NCBI RefSeq assembly: GCF_036323735.1 | Contig: NC_086021.1 | Span: forward strand, 156,644,476-156,708,475 | Direction of reading: 5' to 3' | Source of the DNA: Rattus norvegicus | Lineage: Eukaryota > Chordata > Mammalia > Rodentia > Muridae | Length of the DNA stretch: 64,000 nucleotides | In this document: piece by piece, positions 42,623 through 54,731 of the stretch | Position numbering within the stretch: the first letter of the stretch is position 1 | How the letters are laid out: each line of letters opens with the position of its first letter | The notes under the pieces: generated by a model | What the model saw: only the letters and a program-made list of their open reading frames with translations | Databases searched by the model: none | Told to the model about the DNA's origin: nothing | Translations under genes and position numbers: made by a program

Positions 42623-43755
42623 CCCTCACGCTGTCTTGAGAGATCATTTCCTCCCACATGGAAGCTCTAGGACGGGGTTTTCAATCGTGTCCACAGTCCT
42701 GTCCCTTTCCATGGTGCCAGATCGATAGTTCTGCCTCTACACTGTCCCCAAGGCAACGGTTAGGTTCTGGGTCTTTTTTTTTCCTTTTTCTTTTTTTTTT
42801 TGAACCTTCAAAGTTTAAATGTCTTGGTCTCCCAAGGCATGGCGGACCATTTGAGCATGAGTTCTTTTTTCCATGCTGGCAATTTTCAGAGCGTTTCTAG
42901 CTTATTCATCCCCTTGCCTTATTTACTTCTCATCAGTAGTCCCAGAAGTGAGACAGAGTGTAGAGCATTTCTCCTGAGAAATCTGGCATGGGGCAAATGA
43001 TAGAGGTGGGTGTGGATGCATATCTGCAGATGCCCCTTTATGAGTCCAATCAGCTTCTAGGCCCATGACTGCCATTTGTGTTCATTTCTACAGACCCATT
43101 TCATGCCATTCTGATTCTCCTAGGCACTGGGCTGCAAAGCACAGACGGGGCAGGGCCTCAGGTAGGAAGTAGAGGAGTGATGGGTTGACCACCAGATTGG
43201 TCGATATGGTAGAGAAGATGATCTCCCAGTAGTGACTCTGACCCCTCTCATTGGGGTCCTCTGAGGCTCCAAGACCATGGGCATCTGCTTTTTAATTCCA
43301 AATATGCAAGACCCTACCTTACCTCATGAGAGTTTCTGTGACCCCACCGGTTCTGAAATTCAGAGTAGTAAGGGTAAATTGGTTAGATTTATAATCCCGA
43401 ACTCCACATCCGTTCATATCAGGGATGGGCAGGGTGGGGGGTGGGTGAGGGTAGGGGGAAGCAGACTGGGAGATGTACAAGCAGAGGATATGTTGCATAA
43501 TACCCATGAGCCTGTGGCTTATGTCCCCAAGGTCTTGAAAATGTGGGCTCCTCTTCTGCCTTCGGCTTTTAGACAAAGAATGGGTCAAGGTGGAGGAGTA
43601 GAGATGCCATTGGCAAGACGCCCTAGTCAAAGTGAGGCTCTTAGCACTCCAGGGCCTCCGGTGGGCAGGGCCGTGTGGGATGCACTACCATTTGCGGCTG
43701 CGCCACCCCTCCACTCGAGCATCCTCAGCTCTCGGTGCGGATTCTAAGGACAGCT

Positions 43756-43950
43756 ATGTTGTGGAAGTCGGTCCTGCCCGTGGCACTCATTGTGCTGGGG
43801 ATTCATGATTGCAACTTCAAGTTTATAGAGATCGACAAGAATGATAATGATTTTGTCATGTCTATGGAGCATGTCCTGTTCCACTTCAATGAAAACCAGA
43901 ATGATGATTTTGCCTACAAGTTCCTGAGAGTCCGGAGAAGTCTTCGTAAG
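43756..43950 (+). CDS. Cst12: Cst12-type copy 2, coding exon 1
   Basis: 65 codons; donor AAG|GTGAAT. Directly past the donor a 24-base unit is duplicated in tandem. No in-frame ATG lies upstream in the exon (ATT where copy 1 has ATG). Confidence 0.88.
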
Positions 43951-46900
43951 GTGAATAGCCTGCTTCCTGCCTGGTGCAATAGCCTGCTTCCTGCCTGGTG
44001 CCTGCATTCATTCCAACACCTGGCAGGACTAGAGGACCTCTGGGTTTGTAGTAAGTTAAAACCAAGGCTTTTATTTGATAGAATTAAAAAAAACCCCTTA
44101 ATTTAGTGCTAGAAAAAGCTCCAGACTTTGGACTTATTTTAAAGTGAGTGTAGCCTCTAAAAAGTAGGGGAGAAGGGAGGCACCAATGTCTCAATCTGAG
44201 TTCCGGGTGAAGGAAATCGAATCAGTACTGAGGGATGTTAGAACGGTAGAGAGCCAGGTGATGAGAGAAGGTGGCACCGGAACTAGCAGTACAAGGTTTC
44301 CCACAGCAGACAGTTGGCAGCAAATGTGACGTGATGACAGGTACCTTTGGGGAGCCAGGTGAACTGGGCATTGTTCAGTAGGGTGGGAACGTGTACTGGG
44401 TTCCTGGTGTTATGAGTATCACTGCTGGGATGACGTTTGTGTAGGCAATTGGCTGTGGAGTTAGACAGGGGCTCACTCTTTCACACTACTATGCTAGCTC
44501 CAATTCCATGAGTAAAATACGAGGCCAGGCAGAGTGAATGTGGTGAAACAGGATCATGGGAGCTGGAGAAGGTAAGAAAGTGATGACTCTTTGGGTGGGT
44601 AGAAAGTGTAGTTGTCACAGATACACTCACAGAAGAGGATGAAGCAAGCATACTCAGGAGATCCAAGTCTCCTGGAAGGAGGTACTGTGACTCTATGATT
44701 TGAGGTGAGGGGGAATACTGAGGAGTAGGTGTGCAGAAGAGGCGTGGCAGCAAGGAGGCAGGATACCAAGCTGGGAGTACTGGGATTCCACTAGGTAGTG
44801 CTCCTCTGGTGAACTCCCAAACCTTTCACTCGAGTCTTACTAAGCGTAGTGGCCCACACAGCCTCTGGACGAGAACCTTTATTTAGACCAAGACGAAGAG
44901 AGTGGTGATTTGGTCACCAGTAAGTGGGAGTTGGAGCAGATGTGTGTGCTGGCCTGGTTGAAAAGTGAGTAGGTTCAAGGAGGGACCCTATAAAGTGTTT
45001 TTCTGGGCCAAAGGGGTAGGAATACTATCAAATCAACAAGCGAACAACAACAGAAATAGAATAAGAGGATTTGAGGAAAGACTGAAGCAATCTGAATTGA
45101 CATGTAACATTGTTGTAGTTCTGAAGTAGCCTCATGGGACTGACCTCAAGGAAGTGTTCATAAAGCTGTTAAAGCCTGCATAAATTCAGATGATATCATC
45201 ATGTATTGATGGGAAGTGTTACCACTGAGACCAGTCTTTCTATTGGCTTCCTTCGGATAGAATGATGTTTCTTTCTCACATCATGGCCCCCACACGAAGA
45301 TCCATGAGGCAGGTAGAATTGCAGAAGGTCACAGATTTGTGGCATAATTTTATAGTTGAAGGTCTGGGAATACCCCCTATTGCCCAGGGATACGATACTC
45401 TCTGGTCTTTCTTTCCTGACCTTTGATGATTCCACTTCTTAAAGCTGATTCCAATCTTGGGCTCTGAACCATAGTGTTCCTCCTTACTAGAATTCTTCCT
45501 GCTGCTTCCAGGCAGGGGTCCCAAGCCTGACTCACTGTGTGTACTATGTAGGAAAGATATATGAGACAATACCTGTATGCTGTTAGTGTGTGTCAGATAT
45601 AAGTGTATGACAGTGTCGTTGGCATGAGTTGAGGCATGTGTATGAGACTGTTAATGGGTAATTGGTGTTGTTGTGTGTCTGGCTCAAGTGTGTTGTTGGT
45701 TAGTAGTGAGTATGAGAATATTGCCTTGTGCTTGACATGAGTTCATATTGCTGTCATCTGTGTAGATTCCTGAACCCCTGGACCCCAGAATTTCCAGGTC
45801 TGCTGAGTGAGACATATGTTCTACCTGCTCATGACAGATTGGCTCACCTATTCTAGGTCAAGGAGTCACTCAGCAGTTACCTCTGATACTGCTTGGGTGA
45901 ACATTTGATAATTGTCATAGTGTCCTGTGTGTGGCTGCTGTGGATTTAATTGTGTGAATATGTTGTACCCCGGATAGTTGCTACTCTGTTACTAAGAACT
46001 ATGGGGCATTTACCAGGGGAAAATTGACTGAAAGAAGACTCAATGTTTCCCCTATTGTACTTAATAGACATTGGGAGCTCTGGGGATCAAACTTTGTGCT
46101 TTGAGCATGCCAAGCACATACTCCCCAACTAAGCTATATCCCCAGATAAATGGACATTATCTTTTGTGTAGAATTAAAAGGAAATTTTGAAAAAAGTAGA
46201 TTAAAAGACGGCTGGCTGTGGAAGAGTATGCCTGTAACCCCAGTACTTGGGAGGCTGAGGAGCAGTAAGATCGAAAGTTAGACGTCATCTTGCACTATAC
46301 TGACTGTCTTAAAAAGGCAAAATGACAGCAACAAAGAAAAAAACCCTACCCCCCCCACAAATCAGAGAAACAAGATAGTAAGTGCTCTGTGCTATTTATT
46401 TTCTGTCTGTTTAACTTTTACATTTTCTGCTTGTTTTTCTATTGAGTTCTCTCACTTATTTCCAATTAAATATTTTCTAACAGTTTTGCAATTTCTTCTT
46501 GACAGAAATATACGCAGAAGTATTTAGTAGACCTGGAGATGGGCCGTACACTTTGTGGGAAATATGATGAAGACATTGACAATTGTCCATTGCAGGAAGG
46601 CCCAGGAGAGAAAAAGGTTTGGGATTAAATCAACCCCATCTATCGACAATCTTTTGGGAAAGAATGCAGAAAGGACTCTTTTAGGCAGACAGAGCCTGCC
46701 TCTCAAGGCTGGGGCAGTCTTCTGCTCCTATCCCAGCTGCCTGGCCACAGGCAACCTCCAGGCACCCACGTGGTCTCCATCGGTGATGGAATCTTCCCTG
46801 TGGTTCCAGCCCTATGCCATCAGAGACCTCTGAGGTTCAGGAAAACAAGGGGTTCATGTTCTCCTTTTAGTTACCAGTCTTCCACTGTTTGCTTTTTGGG

Positions 46901-47450
46901 GAGTGAGAACGCTTTAGTCTGTCTGCTTGCTCAGCCTTTCCCTTTAGCTCCTGGCTGGTAAGGGTGGTTCCTGGTGACAACCTTGTCCTATATCTGACAT
47001 GTGAGTTTGTACTGCTGTTCTCTTGGGAAATTCCTAAACAATTTCTCAAGCATTTCCCTGTCTTTAAGGACCCTTGGGAAGGGATAGAAGTTCACCTATC
47101 ACCCTAGGTGTCAGGGAAGCTGTGAGGACAGAATGCTTAACATGAGCGACTACCCCAGCAAGGTGCTTTTTCAGGAGATCCTGGGCTCAGGTGGGGGAGT
47201 TGTTACAAATTCTGTTATTTGTTCTTGTAGAGCTTTGAGCTTCATGAGTCTTGCTATAGGTTACTGTGTTTTAACTTTTCTTGTTTTTTTTAAACATAGT
47301 TTTTATAATCTAAATAGCTTTAATGCATTGCATTTTTCCAATTTATGCTTTGTGCCTTTTTTTTTTCAGGTACGCTGCACTTACATTGTGGAGACTAGAG
47401 TATGGGTCACTGAGTTCACCATCTTGAACAGCACCTGTGTGCAGACTTAA
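43756..47450 (+). CDS. Cst12: testatin/Cst12-type cystatin, copy 2, three coding exons
   Basis: Coding exons are 43756-43950, 46506-46616 and 47370-47450, both introns phase 0, giving 128 aa. The signal peptide (MLWKSVLPVALIVLG) is followed by VLFHFNENQNDDFAYKFLRV, the CST9/CST12-type helix. Cysteines are C82, C92, C105 and C125, and a sequon lies at N122. It lacks a QXVXG motif, and the second-hairpin Pro is replaced (R-V113-W114), so two of the three inhibitory contacts are gone. Exon 2 shares 23 of 37 residues with copy 1, and introns and flanks also align, so the two are tandem duplicates. The exon 2 donor, GTTTGG, is weak. All frames are intact. I lean to this copy being the Cst12 orthologue, but the symbol could belong to copy 1. 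Cst12-type cystatins are secreted in testis and epididymis. Confidence 0.85.
46033..46146 (-). mobile_element. ID/B4-head-like SINE fragment, minus strand, in intron 1
   Basis: 'ggggatcaaactttgtgctt', 'gcatgccaagcacatactcc' and 'actaagctatatccccag' are the reverse complement of an ID-type tRNA-derived head. Confidence 0.6.
46205..46345 (+). mobile_element. B1 SINE in intron 1 of copy 2
   Basis: 'gcctgtaaccccagtacttg' and 'ggaggctgaggagcagtaag' identify B1, followed by an A-rich tail. Confidence 0.8.
46506..46616 (+). CDS. Cst12: Cst12-type copy 2, coding exon 2
   Basis: 37 codons: KYTQKYLVDLEMGRTLC to GPGEKK. Acceptor TTGACAG; donor AAG|GTTTGG, a poor match. Confidence 0.88.
47370..47450 (+). 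CDS. Cst12: Cst12-type copy 2, coding exon 3
   Basis: 26 codons plus TAA: VRCTYIVETRVW to STCVQT. Strong T-run acceptor ending TTTCAG. Confidence 0.88.
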   Translation, partial: VRCTYIVETRVWVTEFTILNSTCVQT

Positions 47451-47543
47451 GTGGGGCAAGGGTCTTTCTGTGCCTGTAGCTGAAGGCTCCTTTCCTCTAG
47501 AGGGTCACTGTCTGTGTCCTTGGGTCTTTTTAGTACCAGCACA

Positions 47544-47549
47544 ATTAAA
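47544..47549 (+). terminator. Cst12: ATTAAA polyadenylation signal of Cst12-type copy 2
   Basis: ATTAAA 93 bases after the stop, the same variant and nearly the same spacing as copy 1. Confidence 0.75.
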
Positions 47550-47770
47550 GTCTTACAAACCATTTTGAGTCCTTAAATAGTATGTAGAGTTTTCTGTATT
47601 GACTGTTTGCCACAGAAGCCACACTCACTGACAAGCAATAGAGATTCTATAATCTATATTATCACCCTATGTGAAGGTGCAGAGTATGGAGTAGATTTTA
47701 TGAAGTAGTTCACTGTTTATTTCAAATTTTCATTCATTCATTTTTCTATCATCTCATATTTGTATGTAGT

Positions 47771-47774
47771 TCTC

Positions 47775-47814
<40 letters not shown>

Positions 47815-48204
47815 TGTTTCTCTCTCCCTTTGCTTGTTTCTTTGTTTCCTCCTTTCTTTCTTTCTTTGTTTCTTTGTTTCTCTCTCCCTTTGTTTCTTTG
47901 TTTGTTTCCTCCTTTCTTTCTTTCTTTCTTTGTTTTTCTCTCTCCCTTTGCTTCTTTGTTTCTTTGTTTCCTCCTTTCTTTCTTTCTTTGTTTCTCTCTC
48001 CCTTTGTTTCTTTGTTTATTTGTTTCCTTCTTTCTTTCTTTCTTTCTTTCTTTCTCTCTCCCTTTGTTTCTTTCTTTGTTTCTTTGTTTGTTTCTTTCTT
48101 CCTTCCTTCCTTTCTTTCTTCCTTCCTTCCTCCCTCTCTCCCTCCCTCCCTTCCTTCTTTCCTTCCTTCCTTCCTTCCTTCCTTCCTTCCTTCCTTCCTT
48201 CCTT
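47771..48204 (+). repeat. 430-bp polypyrimidine tract, (CTTT)n and (CCTT)n
   Basis: The tract is almost wholly C and T, with higher-order blocks of CTTT units separated by TTTGTTT and TCTCTCCCTTTG, ending in CCTT. It lies about 320 bases past the stop of Cst12-type copy 2. It creates the longest open frames of the window on both strands (for example 47738-48268, Lys/Glu/Arg), all artefacts. Confidence 0.98.
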
Positions 48205-48303
48205 CACATCCCTCATTCACATGTTCAAAAGAAAGGCAGAGCTGACTAGGAGCAGCCAGCTGAATCACAGTGGATGATCTTTCTGCAGAGGATTGGAGAC
48301 AGA

Positions 48304-49590
<1,287 letters not shown>

Positions 49591-49594
49591 GCAT

Positions 49595-49870
49595 TCCCAC
49601 AATCATGGCAGCACTGCTCCTAGTAGCCAACATGTGGGAACAACCTAAATGCTCATGACAGATGAATGCTTAAGGGATTATGTGCCATGAATACCAAAAT
49701 GTTTTTTAGTCATGAAAAAAGAAAATACTGCCATTTTTGACAGGGTGGATGGATCCTGAAGAGATAGAACAGACATATAATAACAAATACAGCAAGACCT
49801 AACTCATAGATGGAATTTAATGAAAACTCAAATCCACACCGAGAGGGAGTGGTAGAGATTACAAGGCAGG
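49595..49870 (+). mobile_element. old L1 ORF2 3' remnant
   Basis: 'gtagccaacatgtgggaaca', 'acctaaatgctcatgacaga' and 'aaatactgccatttttgaca' are decayed versions of the mammalian L1 ORF2 end. Much older than the rodent-specific copies elsewhere in the window. Confidence 0.6.
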
Positions 49871-50329
49871 ATATGTTGTTCAAAAAGTACAAATTTTCAG
49901 GATGGTCATATTGTAATAATTTATTCGCTTGTGGAAATCCACTAACAGTAAATTTGAAGGTGTTTTTATTACAAGAAAAAGTAACTATTTGAGGTGATGA
50001 ATACTCTATTTCACTGTTGTATATATCACCTCACATAGTTATTTCATGATGTAAGATTACAACAAAATATCTTCCCTCTAAAAGTATATTATTGCTATCA
50101 ACAATATCTCAAGAGAGCTAGGAATGAAAATAAAGAACATAAACACTGCAACTATCCTCCATCACATAAAAATACAGTAATCCTCAAAGGAGTGGTAAAA
50201 ATGATAGAAATTAAATATTGGAGATATGTTTTCTAAGATTAAAAGAACAAAGTCAGCCACAGCTGCATAAGAAACAGCTTCAGTTGTACAGTAGCTTTAT
50301 TTTAAACATTATTAGGAACTTTGAAACTG

Positions 50330-50605
50330 TTTTCCACTGAAATCACTTCTCTGGATATGTGCACAAAGGAGATAAAATAACTACCTATTGAAGTTCTTGC
50401 ACTTCCTTGCTCATTGAAGCATTATTCATAATAGCTGAGATGGAAATAATTGAAATGTCTGTGAATGAGTCAATAGATCAAGAAAATGTTGTACCATGTA
50501 CACAAAGGAATAGTATTCAGCCTTAGAAAGAGATTGTACCATTTGCCACAACATAGATAGATGGAAGGACAGCCATGCTAAGGAAAGGTGATAAGATGGT
50601 AGTTA
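50330..50605 (+). mobile_element. old L1 ORF2 3' remnant
   Basis: 'attattcataatagctgaga', 'gaatgagtcaatagatcaag' and 'ggaatagtattcagccttag' are the same region of L1 as at 49595, again strongly diverged. Two separate old copies, or one broken copy. Confidence 0.6.
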
Positions 50606-50644
50606 CCCAATTGGCATTGTTGAGACAGATATTGAAAACGTGGA

Positions 50645-50950
50645 TGATTTGAATGAGATGGCCCCCACAGGTTTCTATGAAAGCTCATCTCTCTCTCCCT
50701 TTCTCCTTCCCCTCAATCTCTCTCATTCCCTCTTATTTCCTCTCTCTGCCTCCTGTTTGTGGATCAGATGTTCTAAGCTCTCAGTTACTGCCCCAGTGTC
50801 ATGTCCCCATCTTACTGCCAAATTTCTGGCTATGATGATTCCTGCACTCTATCCCTCTGGATCCCCGAGCCCCCAAATTAAATGATTTCTATAATAAATT
50901 TCCTTGGTATATGGTCTTCGTCATAGCAATAGAAAAGTAACCAAGACACA
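50645..50950 (+). mobile_element. MLT1-type MaLR LTR fragment
   Basis: 'ctctctgcctcctgtttgtg', 'ttaaatgatttctataataa' and 'catagcaatagaaaagtaac' follow the 3' blocks of MLT1-like LTRs. Confidence 0.45.
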
Positions 50951-51556
50951 TGTGCAGTAGGGGAGGAGGCAGAAAATGGAGAGTTTTGAGTCAAATATAC
51001 AAAATGGATCTGTAGGATGAATATAAGTCAAAGATACAAAATGGACCTGAAAGATAAGTATATCCAGAGACCAGTGATTCTGTGCTAAACATGAACACTG
51101 GAGTAAACAACTGTATTGTGTTACAGAGTTTTGCTGAATGTACAGAATTTAAACTATAATCTAGACTCTAGATTATAACTGCTCTTGCCACAAAGGGAAA
51201 TAGGTAATTTGTGTGTAGAAGTGATGGTTGCCAGGCTTCCATTGTTGGATACAAGGCTGTATTGAATGCCTTTCAAGGTAAAAAACTTTTTTTTTGCTTC
51301 ATGACTTGAATTGGTATTGTTCAGACAAATATTGAAAACATGGATGATTTTAAGAGCTCTAAGTATTTTGTCAAGTTGCTTTCCAAAAACGATTGTACCA
51401 CTTTACAATCTCAAAGTATATTGAGCATATAATTGATAATCTTGTTATTTAAACGTGAAAGAAATCAGTTATTGTTTTAAGTTACAAATAGTTTTAAAAA
51501 TGTCACAAATGACAGAGGCTACAAAAATTGAGGTAGATAAAGTTGTCCACATAAAA

Positions 51557-51559
<3 letters not shown>
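50951..51559. other. AT-rich spacer
   Basis: Nothing is recognised in this stretch. The phrase 'acaaatattgaaaacatgga' at about 51325 repeats 'acagatattgaaaacgtgga' at about 50625, hinting at a shared old repeat. Confidence 0.35.
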
Positions 51560-51636
<77 letters not shown>

Positions 51637-51646
51637 GCTGCTGCTA
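51560..51646 (+). repeat. (CTG)21-CTA-(CTG)6-CTA trinucleotide array
   Basis: Twenty-one uninterrupted CTG units (51560-51622), one CTA, six CTG and a final CTA, followed by three ATG units. It lies between Cst12-type copy 2 and Cst8. The poly-Leu, poly-Ser and poly-Ala frames through it are not genes. Confidence 0.98.
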
Positions 51647-52389
51647 ATGATGATGATAAGTGGCACGAAGTTGAGAAAGAGATGAATTGGTGGGTTCCGG
51701 GGGAGTTGAAGGAGACAGTGGAGGTGGATAATATCAAAATACACCATATGCATGATAAAATATTTAAAAAGTAAGTTAAGTGTTATTTTTGAAAAATTAA
51801 AGTTCTAATGGGAAATACTGATAAAAATTGGAAAGATGGATAAATTAATAAGACAGACAGATGATGGATGACAGACCTACTCAGTATATTTAAAATGTAA
51901 CATTAATTATATTATTAATTCCTCCATGGGTTCTTAATATTAAGTTATTAAAAAATAACAAAGGCTACACTTGGAAAGTGGCTAAAATGATTAAGACATT
52001 AACAGCAGAAGGCATACTGTGAAAATCATGCCTATCCTTGGAAATAATACAAATAACATCGAAGATATCAAGTCAATAACTGTTATAGACAACTGTGAAA
52101 GTTTAAGTAGGCTGAATGTAAGAGGTTGAGGATTGACACGACTCACTATCTCCCTTCTCAAAATGTGATCTGGTCTGGCTTGGGTCTGCAGGACTTTGGT
52201 CTCATATCAACACCCCTAAAATTAGATGCATATTAAATGCACTTTACCAGTTCTCAAAGTTGGCAACACATTGGCACCACTGGTGAAACATAAAAACCAC
52301 TCATTTTCTGACTCTACTTCAAGGTTCTCTGATTTTACTGGTAAAATGAAACCTGGCACACCAAGGTTCCCCCAAGTTCTTCAGTGGCT
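51647..52389. other. AT-rich spacer
   Basis: No gene or confident repeat is recognised. Confidence 0.4.
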
Positions 52390-52612
52390 TAAAGATTTAT
52401 TAATTTTTTATTTTACATGTTTGAGTCTTTTACATGCATGGATGTTTCTGTACCACCTATGTGCTTGGTGCCTGAGAAAATCAGAAGATAGCATTGGATC
52501 CCCTAGGATTAGTGTTACAGTAGTGAGTTACCATGTGCATGCTGGGAATTCAACCTGGGTCTTCAAGAAGAGCAACAACTACTCAACTTTTGAGAGCTCT
52601 CCAGCCCCACAT
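52390..52612 (-). mobile_element. B3-type SINE, minus strand
   Basis: 'ttggatcccctaggattagt', 'gctgggaattcaacctgggt', 'cttcaagaagagcaacaact' and 'gagctctccagcccc' are the reverse complement of B3 from tail to head. Confidence 0.75.
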
Positions 52613-54140
52613 TTGCTTTTTATATGGAGTAAAATTAGAAAAACCGTGAATATATTTCCAGTGACTCAGAGATTTGGTAATGAATAGTAAATGCCCATCT
52701 CTATGCAGCTATTATAAACAATTCCCCATCTAGTTCTTTGCATGAGTTCTCACAGATACTGAGGAAGCACTTACTACTTTACTGTTGGCCACAGCAGAGA
52801 ATGGAAAATCACCAAGTAACACAGTGGTAGAGTGTTTAGAGTCTGGTGTATATACTCCAGTGTTTTATAACCTACCTATATTCTATGGCCAAAATGCTAT
52901 CAATCTTTGCAATTGGTGGTAAGTAATCACACCCAGGAATTTACTAGACATGAATTTTGGACATCTACAATGTCACACATGTGCAGCCTGCTTCCACCCT
53001 CTCAGGCTCAGCTCTGGTAGAACAGTGGAGGAAGAGGCTGATGGCTTAAGCACAGGAGCCCAGGGACCAGCTGTTTGTTAGAGTGAGGTAGACACAGGTA
53101 GGCACATGATTTCCCCAAGTGGAAGGTGCTTGCCTGTTGTCTCCAGCCCACTGAACAGCCTGGACCCAATGGCTATAGGCCAGAAGATGAAAAGAGCTGC
53201 TATGAGGCGGGGTCACATGTGCTATATTGCATCACAAAGCATTACCTCCCTGTAGAGCTGGGGCTTCAGGTCAGGACTTACATATCTGCCTGACTAGGGC
53301 ATAAATGTGAACTGAGAGTGCTGGAGACCCAGAAGAACCACAAGCTGGGGTGGCCAGAGTGAGGAACGAGCCCAGCAGGAAGAGCAAGTTGGACAGTCAC
53401 AGAAAGGTAGGGCCAGAGAACACTGGGATACACCACCTTTTATAGTTCCACTTTACAGGACAGAGTAGAGAGTAACAGGCTTGAGCCATGTGAAAACACA
53501 TCAGGCTCTTCCTGAAGGGATGTTTCTCTTGATGAGTGGATTGTACCCACAATGAAGGCAAGAGGCAAAGGCAAGTGGCAGAGTCTCTTTAATCGGGGTT
53601 GCTATTGATAGGGTCATTTTTTGACAAGGAGAGAGATGGCTCATGTAGGTGTCCCAAAGAGTTATGTCTTGAACCCAGCTATGCTGATACTGGGAAGGTA
53701 GGTTCTTGTAAGATCCTTGAACTGCAAAATGTATCAGAATCAAATGGAATCATTTTGTTGTGCCTTAACGAGATTATATAAATGAAACATAAAGCCAGAG
53801 ACTCTGATGCTGAGAGTGACCTTGTGCTATGTGCCGTGAGAACAAAAACAGTTCTCAAAAACTCTCCAAGGACCATAATCTTGTACAAAAGCCATTCAAC
53901 CTTCCACAGAAGATAAACCTGCAAGGACAGCTACCCACTAGTGTGTATTTAACCTTGGACTGATGCTACCTTCATTACTGATTCTTGCAGCTACGGCTTC
54001 ATTTCATAAAATCCTCCTCATTTTAACTTTAAACATTTATCTCAGTCTCCTTGAATGTGACCATTGTTTCTTAAGGAACACATTTTCCCCTTGTAAGGCT
54101 CTGCTGTTTCTAAGTAAATGTATTTTTTGCATATCTTCTG

Positions 54141-54145
<5 letters not shown>
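52613..54145. other. spacer upstream of Cst8
   Basis: No exon is recognised. It could hold distal regulatory sequence or a 5' noncoding exon of Cst8, which cannot be placed by eye. Confidence 0.35.

Positions 54146-54196
<51 letters not shown>
54146..54196 (+). repeat. (GA)n microsatellite
   Basis: About 25 GA units, roughly 300 bases upstream of the Cst8 start codon. Confidence 0.97.
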
Positions 54197-54198
<2 letters not shown>

Positions 54199-54209
54199 AT
54201 GTATCACAT

Positions 54210-54358
54210 GATGTGTCACAGCATACTTTTGGAGGTCAGAGGACAGTTTGCAGGAGCTGTTTCTCTTCTTCCAACACGTGGGTCCCGGGTATTGAATTCA
54301 AGTCTTCAGATTCAACAACACGTGTCTTAACCCTCTGAGTTATCCCCTTGGACCTACA
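54210..54358 (-). mobile_element. B3-type SINE, minus strand, upstream of Cst8
   Basis: 'gaggtcagaggacagtttgc', 'ggtattgaattcaagtcttc' and 'aaccctctgagttatcccc' are the reverse complement of a B3-type SINE. The neighbouring GA run lies at its tail side. Confidence 0.6.
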
Positions 54359-54500
54359 CATAATCTTCAGAAAGCTTTTCTCTAGTATTTAGTTATTTCT
54401 CTTGCTATTTAGTTTGACAGACCTACAGTGGCTGCTTCATTGCAGCTCAAGCCCCAAGGAGACGTGGAGGACATCACTTGTACCTTTTGACTGAGGGACC

Positions 54501-54731
54501 ATGACAAAACCCTTGTTGCTCTCCTTGATCTTCTTCATCATTCCAGCGGCCCTGGCAGTTGATGTGGATCAGTCTAAGAATGAAGTGAAGGCACAGAGGT
54601 ACTTTGGATCCATTAGTATCTCCAATGCCAATGTGAAGCAATGTGTTTGGTTTGCCATGAAAGAATACAACAAAGGAAGTGAGGACAAATACCTCTTCCT
54701 TCTGGACAAGACACTCCATGCCACACTTCAG
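54501..54731 (+). CDS. Cst8: Cst8 coding exon 1
   Basis: 77 codons; accATGa start, donor CAG|GTAAGA. Confidence 0.95.

Larger units (their letters stand above)
40100..43400. other. spacer between the two Cst12-type genes
   Basis: About 3.3 kb with SINEs and a possible LTR fragment listed separately, and no recognised exon. The frames here (for example 41837-42389) show no family pattern. Confidence 0.5.

Noticed and set aside
47738..48277. Longest open frames of the window (up to 176 codons), rich in Lys/Glu/Arg or Phe/Leu/Ser
   Set aside because: They are translations of the CTTT/CCTT tract on both strands and have no non-repeat coding content.
51455..51753. Poly-Leu, poly-Ser and poly-Ala frames, possibly a homopolymer-tract protein
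   Set aside because: Produced by the CTG array; flanking codons are AT-rich noise and no exon structure supports them.
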